The translations under genes were made by a program, and so were the position numbers. From the NCBI GenBank assembly GCA_050946255.1, contig JBMNUL010000067.1:1-13255 (forward strand): a stretch of 13,255 bases of DNA, given 5' to 3'. The notes under the pieces are model-generated. The model ran no database searches. It saw nothing but the letters and a program-made list of their open reading frames with translations, and was not told the DNA's origin. This document shows, one piece after another, positions 12,883 through 13,255 of the stretch; within the stretch, counting starts at the first letter, position 1, and each line of letters begins with the position of its first letter. This DNA comes from JBMNUL01 sp050946255. GTDB taxonomy: Bacteria > Actinomycetota > Coriobacteriia > Coriobacteriales > CADBOM01.

Positions 12883-13255
12883 ATGAGTCAATCGTTAGCA
12901 AGTTTTTTATCATTTCTAAATGAAGATTTTGATTGCTACTGCTCCAAGATGCTTGTGAACAGCGGATTGTCCAAGGGTCAGCTATCTTTTTTGGTCTACA
13001 TAGGTGATCATCCAAATTGCTCGCCCACCGAGCTCGCCAATGCAATAGATGCCGACAGCGGATACACCACCAGGTCGGTCAAGAAACTCGTTGCCAGCGG
13101 TATGGCAATAAGGGAGAAGCACAAAGACGACGGCCGAGCATATGTTCTCAGGCTCACATCTCTGGGCATGGAAAAGGCGATGGCAGTTCGCGAGATGTAC
13201 GCCTCTTGGGAGGAGGAAGTAACCTGCAATCTGGATGAAGATGAACGAGAGGCAC
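12883..13255 (+). CDS. MarR-family winged-helix transcriptional regulator, 3' end outside window
   Basis: 124 codons are visible before the right edge and the frame stays open. It starts MSQSLASFLSFLNEDF at ATG 12883, with AGGAG about 7 nt upstream. The middle has the MarR winged-helix layout: LSKGQLSFLVYIGDHP, then the helix-turn-helix SPTELANAIDADSGYTTRSV, then KKLVASGMAIREKHKDDGRA, YVLRLTSLG, where DDGRAYVLRLT is the wing with the conserved Asp-x-Arg. The following helix (MEKAMAVREMYASWEEEV) belongs to the dimerisation region. MarR proteins bind short inverted repeats as dimers and often repress themselves and a neighbour, released by a ligand or oxidation. Cys20, Cys22 and Cys46 are possible redox sensors, but this is speculative. 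It is divergent from hsp20, with operators between. Confidence 0.88.
   Translation, partial: MSQSLASFLSFLNEDFDCYCSKMLVNSGLSKGQLSFLVYIGDHPNCSPTELANAIDADSGYTTRSVKKLVASGMAIREKHKDDGRAYVLRLTSLGMEKAMAVREMYASWEEEVTCNLDEDEREA

Overview
The window looks like chromosomal DNA of an anaerobic, fermentative bacterium. Genes start with ATG behind purine-rich Shine-Dalgarno sequences. The hsp20 promoter is a textbook sigma-70 type: TTGACC, 17 bp, TATAAT. The gene set is an iron-sulfur Old Yellow Enzyme, a ferredoxin-domain aldo/keto reductase, a GH3 glycosidase with a ROK kinase, and a CoA-acylating aldehyde dehydrogenase. This fits a gut or rumen anaerobe. I lean towards Coriobacteriia (Actinomycetota) from gene content and style, but that is inference, not proof. 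No mobile element, tRNA, rRNA or CRISPR array is visible.

Layout from left to right. (1) At 1-184 (minus) is the start of an EutE/PduP/Bld-like aldehyde dehydrogenase, interrupted by an in-frame TAA after 19 codons. (2) At 185-820 is a long gene-free stretch with weak repeats. (3) At 821-2218 (plus) is a type-B carboxylesterase, followed by a 34-bp tandem repeat that begins at its stop codon. (4) At 2382-3178 (minus) is a two-gene operon of four-helix EamA/SMR-like membrane proteins with overlapping stop and start. (5) At 3481-5490 (plus) is a three-domain BaiCD/2,4-dienoyl-CoA-reductase-like flavoenzyme closed by a strong intrinsic terminator. (6) At 5703-6086 (minus) is a small four-helix membrane protein of unknown function. 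(7) At 6402-8882 (minus) is a GH3 beta-glycosidase. It is divergent from (8) a ROK sugar kinase at 9297-10442 (plus), and the two probably form a cytoplasmic glycoside-use pair. (9) At 10489-11640 (minus) is an aldo/keto reductase with two [4Fe-4S] motifs. (10) At 11641-12320 is a 680-bp gene-free region dense in stem-loops, including three tandem copies of a ~60-64 bp hairpin unit. (11) At 12321-12770 (minus) is an Hsp20 small heat-shock protein. It is divergent from (12) a MarR-family regulator at 12883 to the right edge (plus). Two inverted repeats overlap the hsp20 promoter between them.

The genes are mostly single transcription units with mixed orientations. Clear functional pairs are the GH3/ROK pair (hydrolyse a glycoside, phosphorylate the released sugar), the membrane protein pair, and the MarR/hsp20 pair (likely regulator and target).

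The most unusual feature is in the non-coding DNA. At least five intergenic regions carry their own imperfect short tandem duplication, each with a different unit. In two convergent regions the first repeat unit contains the stop codon of the upstream gene.
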